Assembly (NCBI GenBank): GCA_035079385.1
Contig: JAVHKY010000023.1
Location: forward strand, 5,224,001 to 5,288,000
Length of the DNA: 64,000 bases
DNA from: Aspidiotus rigidus
Taxonomy: Eukaryota; Arthropoda; Insecta; Hemiptera; Diaspididae
Direction of reading: 5' to 3'
Shown one piece after another: positions 53,801-64,000 of this stretch (position 1 is its first letter; each line of letters starts with the position of its first letter). A program made the position numbers and the translations under genes. The notes under the pieces were generated by a model. It was not told the origin of the DNA. It saw nothing but the letters and a program-made list of their open reading frames with translations, and made no database searches.

Positions 53801-54057
53801 TTACAAAAAAAAAAAAAAAAAAAAGTAATAAGTAGGTATGTAAAACACTATCGCATTAATCGGTACCGTACAAATTTAAGTAGACGTATTTTTACATGCG
53901 AAGGAAGAAAAAAATTCATTAAAAAATAAATATGCGAAGTTTGAAGGGGAAAAAAAATTTGAAAGAAAGAAGGAAATAAGACGCTACAAATTTCTTTCTT
54001 CGAAACTGTATTATCTTAGATCATAAATAAAAAATTATGGGCGATTAATTGAATGTA
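50870..54057. other. No gene seen
   Basis: 3.2 kb of AT-rich sequence. A short CACA-rich tract lies near 51826-51845 and a 23-base A tract at 53806. The minus-strand frame at 51285-51542 looks like a signal peptide but has no ATG. The part next to 54058 is probably the 3' untranslated region of the CUB/LDLa gene. Confidence 0.4.
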
Positions 54058-54281
54058 CTATACGCTATCAACGCTGGCAAACCGTTGTCCTAATTCATCG
54101 CATACGTGTTGGTGACCGGAGTACGAGTGAACAGAACCGCCTGGTAACATGTGTCGACGATGACGACGTTGATGTTGTCTTCTTTGACAAAATAAGCACA
54201 GGAGTAATAACAATAGAGCACCACCGATAGCAGCCCCCGTCATGTACATTACCATCCACTCTGTTGTGTCTTCTATGACAC
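54058..54281 (-). CDS. CUB gene, exon 8 (membrane helix and tail)
   Basis: Acceptor AATGCGCAG. Encodes a juxtamembrane stretch, the helix MTGAAIGGALLLLLLCLFC, the stop-transfer QRRQHQRRHRR, and a tail ending RFASVDSV before the stop. The last residues do not strongly match a PDZ-binding class. Confidence 0.9.
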
Positions 54282-57200
54282 CTGCGCATTGAGAAGCAAA
54301 GGAGAAGAGCATTGTAAGGTGGAAAATTTATGGAAGCTCGTGAAAACATAAATATGAGATGATTACAACGTTGGTATCTGATGCCCCATACAGGATATTC
54401 GTTCACTCACAGTTTTGTTCGTCAGATAAATCGTTTTCTCCGCAATTTGAAATGTTATTGCAGCGCAGCTTTCCGGGAATACAATAACTAGATTTTTCGC
54501 ACTTAAATTCATTACAAACGTTCGGAGATACGGATACTTCGGTCCAGAGAATACGGAAGCCATCCATACCGACAGATTTATCGGCGACGATGAAACTAAA
54601 AATAAAAAAGTAAAATTTGAAAATATTTTTCATCTAGTCGAAAAGCGTGTCATGAAACAATATAAGTGCTAAAATTGAATCTTTCACGAATCATAAAAAA
54701 CACTTCTAATAAATTTTAGAGCAATGCTCTCTCTTAATGGTAGAGGGAAAATTGTATCCGAAAAATATTTCTTATCTTTTACTTAATTTAATAAACCAGG
54801 GTAAAATCCTGCAGATTTAATCCTTACATAAGCGTAGATTCAGATCAATTTTAGTATTAGTACATTTCAGCCCCTTTGTACACAACTTCAGAGTAAGCTG
54901 GTTCACACTTGCAGCACAGCGGTACAAACACTACACACTTTGGTTACTTTTGAAGAACACTAGCGACGGTCCAATGGACTACGCTCATTTTACATAATGC
55001 CCTGTGGAGGAGATGACGTCCTGCTACCGTGACTCTTCACAAAGGAGTCACATCATCGGAACAATGCGCTGGGGCACAGTGTTCTTCACTGTGACGTTTA
55101 TGAGCCAGAAATATTTTTTTCTGTCTTTTTCTGGTGACATACGGCTCCTGACACTGTATTCCGCAGCCGTGCCGGTATTGAGCACACTGGGAGTCCATGT
55201 AAAACGTCACTTCGGCAGTTCGTGACATCATTAAAGAGACTTACGGTAGAAAACATACTTCATCTGCGAGTAGTGGGGGTACAAAACGTTTCATACTATA
55301 CACACATATAGAGAGAACTTGGAAGGATTTCAATTAAAAGCTAAATACAAGGAAAAAAATTTAACCTTTGAACTACAGATATGAGGCTTTTAGAGAAGGC
55401 AATTGAAGGAGAGAGCTGAGGTCTAAGCCTGAAGGTCCTTTAGTATACTTTTTTTTCCATAAGAAAAATCAATGCAAAAAATAGTTACTAATTGAATAAA
55501 CGTCCGAATCATTCGCGCCGGCCATCCGCTAGGAGCGTTACGATCGGTAAAATTGAAGATAATAACAGGCGCTTTGTCTCAAAATGAGTTGAGAACAAAG
55601 CCGCCTAGCAAAAAAGTCAAAAGAACAAAGTTTGTAGCGCGTAAAATTTTCGGCAAGTAATTTCAGAATTGATTTAGATCGACTCAAGGAAACCTTATGC
55701 CCACCATCCCGTTTTGACTGATGACGTCATTTTGAGTATTGTAGAAGCGACCGTCACAGGCGTAATTTATAATGGAGCTTCGAACAGCAAAATCAAATAA
55801 TTTACCTTAATCGAGCTTGGTTCCCGATCGACTGATAGAGTAACGAGTCATTCGCTTGTTTTTCACCGCATATTTCTATAGGTATGGAATTTATATCTAA
55901 CCACAATCTAATGGCAGCAGCAGCACAACCTCTAGCTATAAAATGAAAAAAATTTTCAACTTGTTTCATTAACCCTCTAGATTGTAAAAATCCCGTACTT
56001 ACATGCCGGACTTCCTTCTAACGTGAAAGCAAGAAAATTGAAAAGTATTTTATGATTCGGTTTCACAGTTATGTACCAGAGACAAGTTCTCGTGGCCATT
56101 CCTGGTGGAGGTCCTTCGTATTTGATTGGGTAGTTACGAGTTTGAATAATTCCAGAGCCTTCCTCTGGATTGCTAATATTGCCACCACAATCTGCAAATA
56201 GTAATACAAATATATTAAGTTGACGTAAACATTAAATATTTGAGACGAACTCGGTTATGACTTACCTCCAAAGATAGATTTTGCCGTCTCGAAGTTATAT
56301 CGAGCTTTGAATCCGCTGTACACTCCTTTTGAATCTGTCTTGAGGACCAATTTTATACCTGTAGCTCCTCTGAGCGATTGAACTGGCCCGGGAGACGATA
56401 ATCCGCAATACCTTCCCAAACGGGTCTCAGTTCCATCCTCATACGTATTGTAAATCTCGAGCCAATCTTCGAAACATTGTTCGTCTCTGAAAATCAAATC
56501 GATACCTATCTTTATACTTACTCGTAATTCAAAGAAGGTGAGGAAACGGAATTCAAATATTTACCCGTACTGGCCGATCGTCGTATTCGCTTTATCGGCC
56601 CGAATTTTGAAATAATCGAAAATAATGGAAATTTGTTCGTTTTTCAGCGCGAGAAACAGATACGTGCAATTCAAGTCGCTCGGGTAGTTATTAGGAAATC
56701 GAGGGGAATTGAATTCACCACTTTTTTTGCTGTCACTATTATACGAGAAGGCACATTTGCCATCCGGAGTTGCCGTCCCCGGGATCAGATAGTCTGGAAA
56801 ATTAAATAGATCAGATTATATTAATTCTGAAACTTGATCCAATACTTTCCTTTTCATCCTTTCAAATTTATCAGTATACTACTCTCAGTTGAGATTCCAC
56901 TTTTTTCTGTGCTCTTTATAATGTTTTGGATACGAACCTGTTTCAAAAGTATATTTAGCTTTAAATCCTCTTCCTTGAGATTCACCACTCGCAAAAATCA
57001 TGACCAGTCGAGGACCGTCCGATAGCATTGGTTCTGGTTGATATGAGCCGCACATTTCATAATCGTATTTATCGTAAGCATCAGTCTGCTCCTGGCCTTT
57101 TAGATATATTTTTAGGTAACGATCACCGCATCTGAAAATTATAAAGATGAAATTTCTTCATAGAGTGAAGGAAACATGATTCTAGAGTAAAACTAAAGCA

Positions 57201-60200
57201 AACGTAGAATTGACACGGTCCGAAACGTTACGGCTCGACATAATGACAGAATACTCAAAGAGTAGAGTAAACGAGAAACTAATTACAAAGACCGCAGATA
57301 TAAAAGAGAAGATGCGAGATCTTTCGGTTAACAAACCATCATCGGGCAAAGTTAGAACGCCACTGACCGAGATACGACTCATAAAACAGAATACCAACGA
57401 GATCAGGATTGAACGAGCGAGCCCTCGCGAGGTGACTCAAACTCGTAGACCAATTCAACTAAACCTTCGTCAGGAAAATACCTGTTGAGTACGGTAATAT
57501 CGTCACTGTTCAGATGACGCACTATTTCGATATTTTCCAACGCAACGCGCATGAAGTAAGAATTCTCCTTGTGGAGAAGGGTAGCCGAACCTTCCTTGAA
57601 ACTATGACCACTGGAGACAAGGTGGTCCGCAAAGGCCGAATCACCCAAATTACCTTTCTTCCAGGCCTTAAGGTGATCCTCTACTCGAATTCCAAGCTGG
57701 CGACCCGTCTCGCCTATGTATACGCCGTTACAATCCTTGCACTCCAATTTGTACACCCCGCTCCTCTCCCCCGCGGGATGGGGTCCTTTAGCCTAACAAA
57801 CAAACCCTTCACAGTAGTGAGGTTATAAAAAGCAGGCCTGAAGCCAAATGGGCGGAGGACACGAGTCAGTTTGGATGAAAACTCACCCAAAAACGGGAGC
57901 TTGATCCAACGTAATCTCATATTATTATTACCACTCAGATCGCGGGGGAGGGAACTGATAGAATCAAGGCCCTTCCTCGTAAGTTTTTTACGGACCTTAC
58001 GGTCAATGTCCAAGTTGACCTCATTCACAGCGGCCAAGTGCTTAATGGTCGCCAGCTCTTTTTGGAAAGCTGGTTGACTTAGCGGAATGCTAGTCAGTCG
58101 ATAAATACGTATAACTATTGAAGGCAGCGATCTTATGAGAAAATGGACAGAGAAGATGGTGTGGTCGTCTGAATGTTACTACTCGTCTCAATCTCCTCGT
58201 CCATTTTAGGCTCTCTAGTTTGCTTCCGCCAGGTGAGTTCGATCGGTTTATTCGGAAGGTTAATGAGGATTGCTGGGATTTTGAGGTTGAGCTCAAAGCC
58301 AAAAAGTAAAGAAAATTTCCTCCCTTTTGAACTCCAAGGCTATTGCCCTCAAAAATATTTGTGCTAATAATGGTGTTGTTCAAAATTTCCAGCCCCGCAT
58401 TATTAATTACACCCAGTCGCAATTCTCGCAAGATGAAACGTATTTGTTGGAGAAGGGTCTAAAATTTGGCCTACCTCCCCTTCCTAAAGATGAAACTCTT
58501 GCTAATGTCGTTGCCGACCTGACCATAAAAATTTGTCCCGGCGTGAATATTCAATCAGCTTGCGCTGAACTAGTCCGCGACACCCCCCTCCCTCGTATAA
58601 ACAATTACGCATGTGAAGTGATAGATAATCTGAGGAGGAAGGTCAGGGACCAGGGGTTAATCCTTACTAAAGCCGATAAGGGTAACGCGATTGTAGTCCT
58701 GGAGAAATCCTCCTACGTTTCCAAGGTTCAAGAAGTTCTCACTCAATGTGGAGCTGCTCTTTTAACTTTCCTAACTACGTCAAAGAGGTTAGGAAAGTAA
58801 GTTATGAACGGGAGTGAGTTTATCATAAAAAGTTCTTCGCTCAAAAAAGCCCTGCTCGTACCTAACCCTGTTCCCCCCCTCCTCTATGGGTTCCCAAAAG
58901 TTCACAAGATGAATACTCCTATGCGGCCTGTCGTGTCCTACGTCTCTTCCCCTGCCTATTTTCTGGCCAAGTTCTTGGATCGTTGGTTCAAGTCTCGAAT
59001 CGAGTACGAGTCCCCCTACTCCGTTAAAAATTCGGTTTCTCTGGCCGAGAGGCTCAAAAATGTTACCTTGCCTCCGGGTACTAGCCTCTGCTCATTTGAT
59101 GTAGCCGGCCTCTTTCCCAACATACCAAAGGCCCATACTATGCAGTATGTGGGTGACCTACTGGTAAAGTTCAACATTCCTTATAACGAGATACAGGAAT
59201 TTTTTGGCCTCCTTAATGCGTGCTGGTCCCCTAACTTCTGTAAGTTCAATGGGAAATTTTACGAGTTCCCTGAGGAGGTAGGCATCCCCATCGGCTCTCC
59301 TTTGGGCTCTCTCGTTTCGGAGATATTTAAGTCCAGATTTGAGGTTGACTTGTTTTCCTCTGGCCAAGTTCTACTGAGTCACATCCATTACTGGCACCGA
59401 TATGTGGATGATATATTATGTGCGTGGACCGGTCCTCAAGAGCTCCTTGGTGAGTTTCTTCAGTATCTGAATAAAATGTATCCCTCCATAAAATTCACTA
59501 CAGAAATTGGAGGTTCTTCCATAAACTTTCTGGATCTCACTATCTCTGATAGAGATGGGGACCATGAATTTGCGATATTCAGGAAGGATACTTCGACCGA
59601 TACAGTTGTCCACAGATCGTCCTTCTGTCCATTTTCTCATAAGATCGCTGTTTTCAATAGTTATATTCATCGACTGACTAGCATTCCGCTAAGCCAACCA
59701 GCTTTCCAAAAGGAGCTGGCGACCATTAAGAACTGGGCCGCTGTGAATGAGGTCAACTTGGACATTGACCGTATGGTCCGTAAAAAACTTACGAGGAAGG
59801 GCCTCGATTCTACCACCTCCCTCCCCCGCGATCTGAGTGGTAATAATAATAAGAGATTACGTTGGATCAAGCTCCCGTTTTTGGGTGAGTTTTCATCCAA
59901 TCTGACTCGTGTCCTCCGCCCATTTGGCTTCAGGCCTGCTTTTTATAACCTCACTACTGTGAAGGGTTTGTTTGTTAGGCTAAAGGACCCCATCCCGCGG
60001 GGGGGAGAGGAGCGGGGTGTACAAATTGGAGTGCAAGGATTGTAACGGCGTATACATAGGCGAGACGGGTCGCCAGCTTGGAATTCGAGTAGAGGAGCAC
60101 CTTAAGGCCTGGAAGAAAGGTAATTTCGGTGATTCGGCCTTTGCGGACCATCTTGTCTCCAGTGGTCGTAGTTTCAAGGAAGGTTCGGCTACCCTTCTCC

Positions 60201-62339
60201 ACAAGGAGAATTCTTACTTCAAGCGCGTTGCGTTGGAAAATATCGAAATAGTGCGTCATCTGAACAGTGACGATATTACCGTACTCAACAGGTATTTTCC
60301 TGACGAAGGTTTAGTTGAATTGGTCTACGAGTTTGAGTCACCTCGCGAGGGCTCGCACGTTCAATCCTGATCTCGTTGATATTCTGTTTTATGAGTCGTA
60401 TCTGGGTCAGTGGCGTTCTAACTTTGCCCGATGATGGTTTGTTAACCGAAAGATCTCGCATCTTCTCCTCTATATCTGCGGTCTTTGTAATTAGTTTCTC
60501 GTTTACTCTACTCTTTAAGTATTCTGTCATTAAAGCAAACGTCTCATTACATCCAGGTAATTATTTTTATAGACAGAAAACCCGAAAGATTTTGGGAGGA
60601 GAGGGGGAGACGGTAGGGTTCAACTTGCAACGAACCTCCGGCTTTAGAAATCGTTCTTCTTTGTTACTGCTACTTGTCATTAGATTCTTCGAAATTCAGT
60701 GGCGCCCGCAGGGATAAAATTGAATCGGGACTCTGAAATATTGCAAATATGGTAAAAAAGAAGAGTTGAAAGTTCTGTCAAATTTCTGTTATTTATCTTT
60801 GTAGTTTCTTTCTTCTTTCATTTTCTCATTTTTTCCGGTGAGGCCAAGTCGGCGCCAAAGGAATTTGAGGATGGGGAGCCGCCACTGTACAAATCAAGCC
60901 TACCCTCGTACATCCTCTCGGTAGGATTACGAGAGCCATCGGAAAATCTGAAGGATTCTTTAGAAAAAAAGAACTGTACCAAAAGTTTGCATTGCAAGAA
61001 TCTCACTTCCAAGTAACCATTTCGATACCTGTGAATGAAACCTGTCTCACGCTTGAGCTGAGAGTTTTTCTTCCTGATCCTCTCGCATTTCGAATTTGCT
61101 GTCGCTAAATTTTGGATGACCTTCTAGTCACGTTTGAAATTGCGAGAGAAAATTCAAAAGATTATACTACACTTCATAACGAAAAAATCACCAGCATTGA
61201 TATTTTATGGATTTACACATCGAAGCAATTACAGAGTCTTGGAACGAATGACACAATCTCTATGGCAGATCTTATCACGCTGGAGTTATTTTTTCCGCCC
61301 ATTATCGTGAAAGCGAATTTTAGGGGCGCGATGCTCCATTAAAAGTGCCGAAAATGTACTCAAAGCTCGGCTATAAATGCAACAATAGCGTTGCTTTTTA
61401 CGATCACGTGGATGAGGGTTACACGGTTCGTCTCTGTGTCAAAGAATCATCAACCCAATTTACGATGTCTTTAATATTTATTTTTCACATTATTCCGGTG
61501 GCGCGTCAGAGTCAATTAAATGTGTACCAACCGTGTCGAATAAAGGTGAAGGATAAATAGAGTAGAACACTTCCAATGGTATACATTCTGTAAGGGTTGA
61601 CTTCAAATATTGTAATACACATCAAATTTGGTTGTCAGGAGTAATAAAAACTGATTTTAGTCTCGTAGCTTCAGATTTTATGCATCAATTTTTGACAAAA
61701 TATAGCGTCGTCATTTCTCCGATCCACTCTCGTAAACTCATGCTGCAATTTTAGAATCTCGTCTCCCTTGAAAACCGTTGTAAACCAATTTTCTTGGAAA
61801 TTTCGAGATTCTCAATAATGATTTGAAAATAGATAAGTTTTGAAAAAAAAAAAAAAAAAAAATGCGCGCGAGGTAAATATCGATTTGACTCGCGTATAGT
61901 AGTACTTGTTCGTCTGTCCGTCTGTCATTTCATCCGTTAACTTTCTCATTTCTCTACCAGTCTAGAATGTCAGCGAATCTGTTTAACTAGCAATAGCATA
62001 GCTCAACATTATACTCGAGGTAAAGAGAGTAGAGCAGAAGTAAGCAGGAAAATACAAAATGATTAATATTTCATAGTAATGCACAACGGTATTTCACTTA
62101 CTCGTCTTTTTCCGCCTTCTCCCCTTTCGGAATATCGAACATTTCGAATTCCAAACGTACTCTTTCTAAATTTTGAGGGTCTTGCATTCCGTAGATGAAG
62201 TAACGACATACAGTTTTCGGTATGTACGGAAACGGATAATTCGGACTGAACACAAATCCGTGCGATTCTTTTTTGCTGAGTATTTTCTGATCGCACTCCG
62301 TACCACGTATATGTTCGCCACCATTTTTGCCGATAAAAT
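54058..62339 (-). CDS. CUB3-LDLa single-pass membrane protein, 8 exons seen, 5' partial
   Basis: Exons 62339-62102, 57131-56938, 56793-56565, 56486-56266, 56191-56003, 55935-55806, 54595-54411 and 54281-54058 all have GT-AG borders. They join in phase to about 536 codons and a stop. Domains in order: CUB (exons 1-2), CUB (3-4), CUB (5-6 into 7), an LDL-receptor class A module (7) with six Cys and NDLSDE, then a membrane helix and a 45-residue basic cytoplasmic tail (8). This C-terminal order fits arthropod proteins annotated as suppressor of lurcher 1-like, co-factors of glutamate receptors, but that name is from memory; Neto-type proteins are an alternative. The signal peptide and any earlier CUB lie upstream. 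Intron 1 carries a 3.3-kb Penelope-like insertion. Confidence 0.85.
54411..54595 (-). CDS. CUB gene, exon 7 (end of CUB + LDLa)
   Basis: Acceptor TTATTTTTAG, donor AACT|GTGAGT. Encodes FIVADKSVGMDGFRILWTEV, the end of the third CUB, then an LDL-receptor class A module beginning CNEFKCEKSSYCIPG with calcium-binding NDLSDE. The sixth Cys is split over the exon border. Confidence 0.9.
55037..55231 (-). other. Unexplained Cys-rich frame in a less AT-rich patch
   Basis: Inside intron 6 of the CUB gene. The minus strand is open for 64 codons with five Cys (CAQYRHGCGIQC and HCAPAHC) and a basic middle. The patch (about 54960-55230) is clearly richer in G+C than the intron around it. No splice sites fit it into the CUB gene. 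It may be an element fragment. Confidence 0.3.
55806..55935 (-). CDS. CUB gene, exon 6
   Basis: Acceptor TTTTATAG, donor TAAG|GTAAAT. Encodes RGCAAAAIRLWLDINSIPIE and ICGEKQANDSLLYQS: middle of the third CUB. Confidence 0.85.
56003..56191 (-). CDS. CUB gene, exon 5
   Basis: Acceptor TATTTGCAG, donor GCAT|GTAAGT. Encodes CGGNISNPEEGSGIIQTRNY, PIKYEGPPPG, TRTCLWYITV and FLAFTLEGSP: first part of the third CUB. Confidence 0.88.
56266..56486 (-). CDS. CUB gene, exon 4
   Basis: Acceptor GATTTTCAG, donor GGAG|GTAAGT. Encodes CFEDWLEIYNTYEDGTETRL, GRYCGLSSPGPVQS and GVYSGFKARYNFE: second half of the second CUB. Confidence 0.9.
56565..56793 (-). CDS. CUB gene, exon 3
   Basis: Acceptor TTTTCCAG, donor CGG|GTAAAT. 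Encodes CAFSYNSDSKKSGEFNSPRF, PNNYPSDLNCTYLF and FDYFKIRADKAN: first half of the second CUB, with one NCT glycosylation site. Confidence 0.88.
56938..57131 (-). CDS. CUB gene, exon 2
   Basis: Acceptor AATTTTCAG, donor ACAG|GTTCGT. Encodes CGDRYLKIYLKGQEQTDAYD, YEMCGSYQPEP and GRGFKAKYTFET: the second half of the first CUB. Confidence 0.88.
57194..57205. other. 12-bp direct repeat at left edge of Penelope-like insertion
   Basis: TAAAGCAAACGT, identical to 60531-60542; read as the target-site duplication of the composite insertion. Confidence 0.8.
57206..58157 (-). pseudogene. Inverted Penelope-like partner: RT thumb + GIY-YIG
   Basis: The minus strand encodes, with one frameshift near 57760, VNEVNLDIDRKVRKKLTRKG, WIKLPFLGEFSSKLTRVLRP, then YKLECKDCNGVYIGETGRQL and VALENIEIVRHLNSDD. 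It has no RT palm. Beyond the shared end its 3' untranslated region runs about 35 bases further than that of the plus copy. Confidence 0.88.
58173..60370 (+). CDS. Penelope-like reverse transcriptase-GIY-YIG endonuclease, frameshifted
   Basis: The N-terminal segment (VQNFQPRIINYTQ, LLEKGLKFGLPPLP, TKADKGNAIVVLEKS) is in one frame to about 58795. The RT (58804-60045) then reads PVPPLLYGFPKVHKMNTPMR, LCSFDVAGLFPNIPK (motif A), GIPIGSPLGSLVSEIF (motif B), HRYVDDILCAW (catalytic) and WIKLPFLGEFSSNL. After a slip in a G tract at 60000-60006, the endonuclease follows: SGVYKLECKDCNGVYIGETG, with the catalytic Arg and downstream FADHLVSSG, ending at 60370. Every catalytic motif is intact, and only two indels break the frame, so this is the youngest Penelope-like copy here. 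Confidence 0.9.
60531..60542. other. 12-bp direct repeat at right edge of Penelope-like insertion
   Basis: TAAAGCAAACGT, matching 57194-57205. Confidence 0.8.
60543..62101. other. Intron 1 of the CUB gene, no exon seen
   Basis: Two consecutive plus-strand frames (61112-61342 and 61345-61560) together span 450 bp with only one stop, but have no known domain. A poly(A) tract lies at 61842-61861, next to GTCCGTCTGTC words like those at Helitron 5' ends. Confidence 0.35.
62102..62339 (-). CDS. CUB gene, exon 1 seen
   Basis: Acceptor CTTAAAG, donor GA|GTAAGT. Encodes GTECDQKILSKKESHGFVFS, then PNYPFPYIPKTVCRYFIY and LEFEMFDI: the first half of a CUB domain. Confidence 0.85.
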
Positions 62340-62499
62340 CTTTAAGAGAGAGAGGGAAAAAAAAACAAAATTATGATCACTCGTAAAATTTATGAAAGTC
62401 GTGAATTTCAGACGAAAATTTTTCAACGTTGTTATATCAAAAATTTTCTAGATTTTTATAGGAAAATAAGTGCGATAAACTCAAATAGGTGCCTGTAGC

Positions 62500-63660
62500 C
62501 CGATAAACCATGTCGACCGTCGATTTTTGGTCGACAGAAACTCGACGTCAAATCGACCGGGGATTTACTGTCTTCAAAGTCTTGTGCGTCGGTCTATTGT
62601 TGCAATCGATCTCTTGTCGACGTCGATATGAAGTCGATAGATAAAGGGTCACTTCAGGTCGGATTTGAATCGACTTCTTCAAGTTTCTCTATTACCTGAA
62701 ATCGACTTCTGTGTTGAATCGATTTAAAGCCAATTTGTAGTTCTCTGGCAATGTTCACAGGTCGACATCGAGTCGACCTCAAATGGACATCGATCTGAAA
62801 TCAACATTGAGCCGACTTCTCCAAGTTTTTCTATTGACCCGAAATCGACTGCTTAGCTGGATCGATTTCAAGTTGATTTGTAGTCCTTTGGTATGTATAC
62901 CCTCGTCGCGTCGACTTCAAATCGACCTCAAATTGACGTCGATCTGAAGTCGAATTCAAGTCGACTTCTCCAAATTTTTCTATTGACCTAAAATCGACTG
63001 CTCTATTGGATCGACTTGAAGTCAAATTGTATAGTTCCACGGTAATGCACGCTGGTCGACATCAAATCGACCCCAAGTCGACGTCGATTTGCAGTCAACT
63101 TCGGGTTGACTTCTCTAAGTATTAACCTGAAATAGACTGCTGTGCGCCATTGATTGACAGTCGGTTTTCAATTTTATGGGAATGTATCCTCGGTAAACTT
63201 TGAATTGGCGCCCCTTCAAGGTCAATTTACTGTAGCATGCTGTCTGCTTGGTCACTTCCCTACTCGCAGATAGAATATATAGTCAGAATTATACAATTAG
63301 GGTCATTGAAAATCTTAATTATGCTTGACAAGTGGTGTAGTGGTCAAATCGACTCAATTCGGTCGATCTTAGTTACTCATTTTTGATCACCAGTCCGACA
63401 CCCTATGACATTGTGCTGCACTCAAAATCGACGTCGATTGCAATTCTTTTACCAATGAATCATATTAATAACAGTACATTATCAACCCAAAATTGACGTC
63501 GTTTTTGGAACATCAGTCTATGATACCGAGAGTCGACTACAAGTCGATGGTAAAAACCCATATCAAGTTATTTCGGGTCGAGTTGCGACGGACATTGGGC
63601 AGAACTAAATCGACTTCGATTGTCAGTCCACTTTTTGTCGAAGGGTCTGACGTCACATTG
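62500..63660. repeat. GTCGA-rich minisatellite, period about 145 bp
   Basis: GACTTCTCCAAGTTTTTCTA and its variants recur at 62672, 62814, 62963 and 63108. Each monomer is filled with TCGACx/xGTCGA words spaced 8-20 bases. After 63190 the periodicity fades but GTCGA words continue to 63660. A small piece of similar composition lies at 35630-35770. Confidence 0.8.
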
Positions 63661-64000
63661 GTTGGAGTCCACATGGTTCATCGGGTAGGATTATAACACT
63701 AAGCTAGTCGTTCAAACTTTACCTTCGCGCAATCAGTGATACTTGAAGAATTTTTGGAGAGAGAGTAGACAAGTATAGCTCTTTAATAACTTTGGTTCAC
63801 TCCTTTGAGTATGCCTCCTTCACTTCAGTAGCTCTTAAGCATTGGAAATTTTATGACTTTTATGTCTTGTATGCCTCGTAGATACCATCAGAAGTGGAAT
63901 GAATAATGCTTTTAGGGAACCAAACGTTAGCAGGGAATTTAAACAAGCGAGTCACTCAACAAGATTTCGTCTGTCATAAGACCTTGACTGAATTTATGAA
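63661..64000. other. No gene seen
   Basis: AT-rich end of the window without recognised features. Upstream exons of the CUB gene would lie beyond it. Confidence 0.4.

Larger units (their letters stand above)
57206..60530. mobile_element. Penelope-like element, head-to-head composite, 3.3 kb
   Basis: A minus-strand 5'-truncated copy (57206-58157) meets a nearly full plus-strand copy (58158-60530) at their 5' sides. One 12-bp direct repeat flanks the whole, so both parts probably entered together. An inverted truncated partner is a known Penelope habit. The copies differ in about 5 of 117 residues in the GIY-YIG part. The insertion lies in intron 1 of the CUB/LDLa gene; the long copy is antisense to the host. 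Confidence 0.88.

Noticed and set aside
61112..61560. Two adjacent plus-strand frames in the CUB gene intron
   Set aside because: No domain, no splice logic, and ordinary composition; kept only as a remark.

Overview
This is a eukaryotic, AT-rich window, most likely from an insect. Genes are split by GT-AG introns, and one gene is a Spitz/TGF-alpha-type EGFR ligand of the arthropod kind. Most of the sequence is transposable-element debris: Penelope-like elements, Jockey-, I- and RTE-like LINEs, Helitrons, a hAT element, small foldback elements and minisatellites. Frequent GTAGGTA/TACCTAC runs and the abundance of Penelope-like elements would fit a sap-feeding hemipteran, but that is a guess.

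Layout. 0-3.6 kb: foldback and minisatellite repeats and a broken Penelope-like element. 6.2-7.6 kb: a dead I-type LINE. 7.8-17.1 kb: an unrecognised minus-strand gene with two phase-compatible exons (16676-17071 and 7844-8195). Its 8.5-kb intron holds a LINE nested inside another LINE. 18.4-31.1 kb: a gene-poor repeat region with a Helitron that has clean ends (19534-20496), a degraded LINE, a FLYWCH-like remnant, a Penelope-like element with a long open reverse transcriptase, and a cluster of repeated LINE RNase H fragments. 31123-34434: a hAT-type element with an 8-bp target duplication, enclosing a repeat array that was itself hit by a Helitron. 34.9-38.9 kb: two related genes for small secreted proteins, one intact and one frameshifted, with a 5'-truncated Jockey LINE between them, flanked by a 12-bp target duplication. 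43.3 kb: the spitz-like gene. 46.9-48.2 kb: a complete six-exon SLC25A38-type mitochondrial carrier. 54.1-62.3 kb: eight exons of a CUB-CUB-CUB-LDLa single-pass membrane protein, whose 5-kb intron carries a head-to-head Penelope-like insertion flanked by a 12-bp direct repeat. 62.5-63.7 kb: a minisatellite rich in GTCGA.

The host genes do not form an obvious pathway: an EGFR ligand, a mitochondrial glycine carrier linked to haem synthesis, a CUB/LDLa receptor-type protein, small secreted proteins and one unknown protein. The strength of the window is its readable insertion history. Several insertions can be dated relative to one another from target duplications, empty sites and nesting. Gene models were built by hand from splice signals, reading phase and remembered family sequences; no search was run.
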